Assembly: GCA_049840595.1 (NCBI GenBank) | Contig: JASGKO010000038.1 | Span: 62,001 to 126,000, forward strand | Reading direction: 5' to 3' | DNA from: JASGKO01 sp049840595 | GTDB lineage: Bacteria; Verrucomicrobiota; Verrucomicrobiia; Chthoniobacterales; Chthoniobacteraceae | Length of the DNA: 64,000 bases | Part shown: positions 62,595-64,000 of the stretch, piece after piece | Numbering within the stretch: position 1 is the first letter of the stretch | How the letters are laid out: each line of letters opens with the position of its first letter | Made by a program: the position numbers and the translations under genes | Notes under the pieces: generated by a model | What the model saw: only the letters and a program-made list of their open reading frames with translations | What the model was told of the DNA's origin: nothing | Database searches by the model: none

Positions 62595-64000
62595 TCACGG
62601 CAGCTCAAGGTTCAGGTAATCGTACATCACGTGGTTCCCTTCATAGGCCGCATGAACTTGAACCAGGGAAATGGTATTAGCTCCCGGGCGGAGCGAACCT
62701 GAGGGAATCTTCGCATAGGACACGCCGTATTTGGCATGAATGCCTTCCCGCAGCAGGGCATTGCCGCCTTGATCCGTCGGGCTCACGATCGTCACCGGTT
62801 TTGCACCGTCGTTCACATAGACGGCGAGTTGGACACGCCGCGCACTGGCAAAGGCCAGGGTGAGCGTGGCGTCACCGGTCGGCACGGCCTCCAGCTTGAA
62901 ATGGATATTCCAGCGGAAATTGACCTGCTTCCCATCCTGCACATACGGCGCGTGAACGTAGTTCCAAGCTGTGCTCCAGTTGCCTTTACTCACGTCGTAT
63001 TCAAGAGGATTGGGAAACTCATTCGGGATCTGCAGGTACAGATAGGGAGAAGTAGTCGTTACCATGCTTGAACTCCGCCGCGCTCCGATCGGGGATGCCG
63101 ATTTCCCAGGCGAGGTGATGGCCGGGATGCGGGACGTTCCAGACCAGCTGGCCCAGGTCGGTCGCTGAGCCGGCCTTCACCGTGATCTTCGTTTTGGAAA
63201 ACTCACCGACCGCCCCGGTATTGAAGGCGTAGAGGGTATAGCTGCCGGGGCGCACATGCGGGATGGAAAAGGTGCCGTCACGAGCCGCCTGGGCCCAATA
63301 CTGGTAGGCGGAGCCCTGGTATTGCCAGTTGCCTTCCGGGCCATCTTCCGGCATCGCGAGGCCCACCAGCGCCCCGGCCCCGGTGAGCGCGGGCTTGATC
63401 GGGTCTTTGATGATGAAGCGCCCCTGCACGAGGCTGCGTCCGGAATCGGGGGGGATACGCGCTGGTCGTGGTCAGCCAGGGATAAGGCCACGCCTTCACC
63501 TCAGCCTCGGCCTGGAGACGGGCGTCGGTCCAGTTTTGTTGCACGTTCTCGCGGTCGTTGAGATAGAGCAGATACGGCCCCCAGATTTTCTGCCAATCCT
63601 GCCCCTGCTTGATTGTGAAACCCCGGCTGCCGTAGTGGGAGCCGTTGAGGTAAATATGGATGACCCCGGCGGCGGAAACGAGGTCGTTCTTGGTCACGCC
63701 ATCGTTGAAAAAATCGTGACCGCCGAAGACTGCCCATGCGCCGAGGTGCCGGGTCGTACTGGAAAAGCCCCAGCAGCCGAGCCGCCACAGATCGGCGGTA
63801 TATTCGTATTTGCAATCGTATTTCCCGGCCCACGTGCCGGTGGTGAACTGGCAAATCTCCTTGATCCCCGTCACGATCGCATGGCTGAAATCCTCCGCCG
63901 TGGGCATCTTCCAATTCCGCGCGGCGTCCACGCAAATATAGTCGAGCAAATCATTGGGCAGCGACCAGACCATCCGCCACTCTCCGACCGAGAGATCGGG
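62595..64000 (-). CDS. PL4-type rhamnogalacturonan lyase, C-terminal part, two frameshifts
   Basis: Runs off the right edge. In order from the visible N-terminal side: end of the catalytic domain (YTADLWRLGCWGFSSTTRHL, SAAGVIHIYLNGSHYG), a fibronectin-like domain (YPPDSGRSLVQGRFIIKDP, SYTLYAFNTGAVGEFSKTKI) and a C-terminal jelly-roll domain (FKHGNDYSPYL, VNFRWNIHFKLE, DATLTLAFASA, VYVNDGAKPVT, YDYLNLELP). That domain order is the PL4 rhamnogalacturonan endolyase plan. One C insertion in a run near 63452 and one T near 63050 break the frame. Probably secreted, acting on rhamnogalacturonan I with the PL9 enzyme. Confidence 0.85.

Overview
The window looks like one contig of a GC-rich, Gram-negative, free-living Verrucomicrobiota bacterium, plausibly of the Chthoniobacter/Terrimicrobium type (inference from gene content, no 16S seen). 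Pointers are a very long PVC-type GreA, PEP-CTERM/exosortase-associated proteins, pseudopilins with the FTLVE cleavage motif, a DP-rich helical repeat protein, outer-membrane and LPS genes (beta-barrel, SurA, heptose adenylyltransferase), and pectin-degrading lyases (PL9, PL4) plus a heparinase-like protein, which suggest growth on plant or soil polysaccharides.\n\nLayout. 1-3338: purL-purF (minus, TGA|ATG junction). 3443-5799: TehA-type transporter, a four-helix membrane protein, a lipoprotein. 5835-10205: tightly packed minus-strand operon namZ(DUF1343)-nadD-rsfS-CPXCG protein-SirB1-like-cinA with overlapping starts, including an apparent ATT start for rsfS. 10348-13811: small membrane protein, sigma/anti-sigma-like pair, SPFH protein with a C-terminal DNA-binding-like domain. 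13926-20348: malQ, GNAT, malate dehydrogenase, cNMP-binding protein, hldE-C/rfaE2-purN, M29 aminopeptidase. 20373-27327: heparinase-like protein, cutA, mnmA, a compound REP-like palindrome cluster, lexA with a leaderless-looking promoter/operator, a TrmA/RlmD-type methyltransferase, a TIGR04073-like protein, TerC. 27449-33009: long greA, a PEP-CTERM protein, eno, ftsB. 33028-37710: beta-barrel, secreted proteins, PL9 pectate lyase, helical repeat protein. 37913-43017: ABC-2 exporter pair, pdxA-surA, tRNA-Gly(CCC), pseudopilin. 43131-54254: lipase, AttH plus FtsX-type permease, aldo/keto reductase, two large membrane glycosyltransferase-like proteins, fabZ, a lipoprotein; then tRNA-Leu(GAG). 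54702-60593: a light-sensing operon bphO-bphP-response regulator-hybrid kinase, with a decayed IS481 element directly upstream. 62142-64000: pilin-like protein and a PL4 rhamnogalacturonan lyase that runs off the right edge.\n\nTwo features matter for any user. First, at least 20 single-base indels, mostly +1 insertions, break genes that should be essential (purF, purL, purN, greA) as well as accessory ones; I read them as sequence errors and annotate each such locus as one gene spanning the frames. Second, intergenic gaps carry several repeat families: 9-nt-period micro-repeat modules with a shared head, REP-like palindromes, and hairpin terminators.\n\nThe most distinctive systems are the phytochrome relay operon, the LexA promoter/operator geometry, the SPFH-HTH fusion, and the micro-repeat modules that sit just past stop codons. 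No CRISPR array, prophage or rRNA gene was seen.
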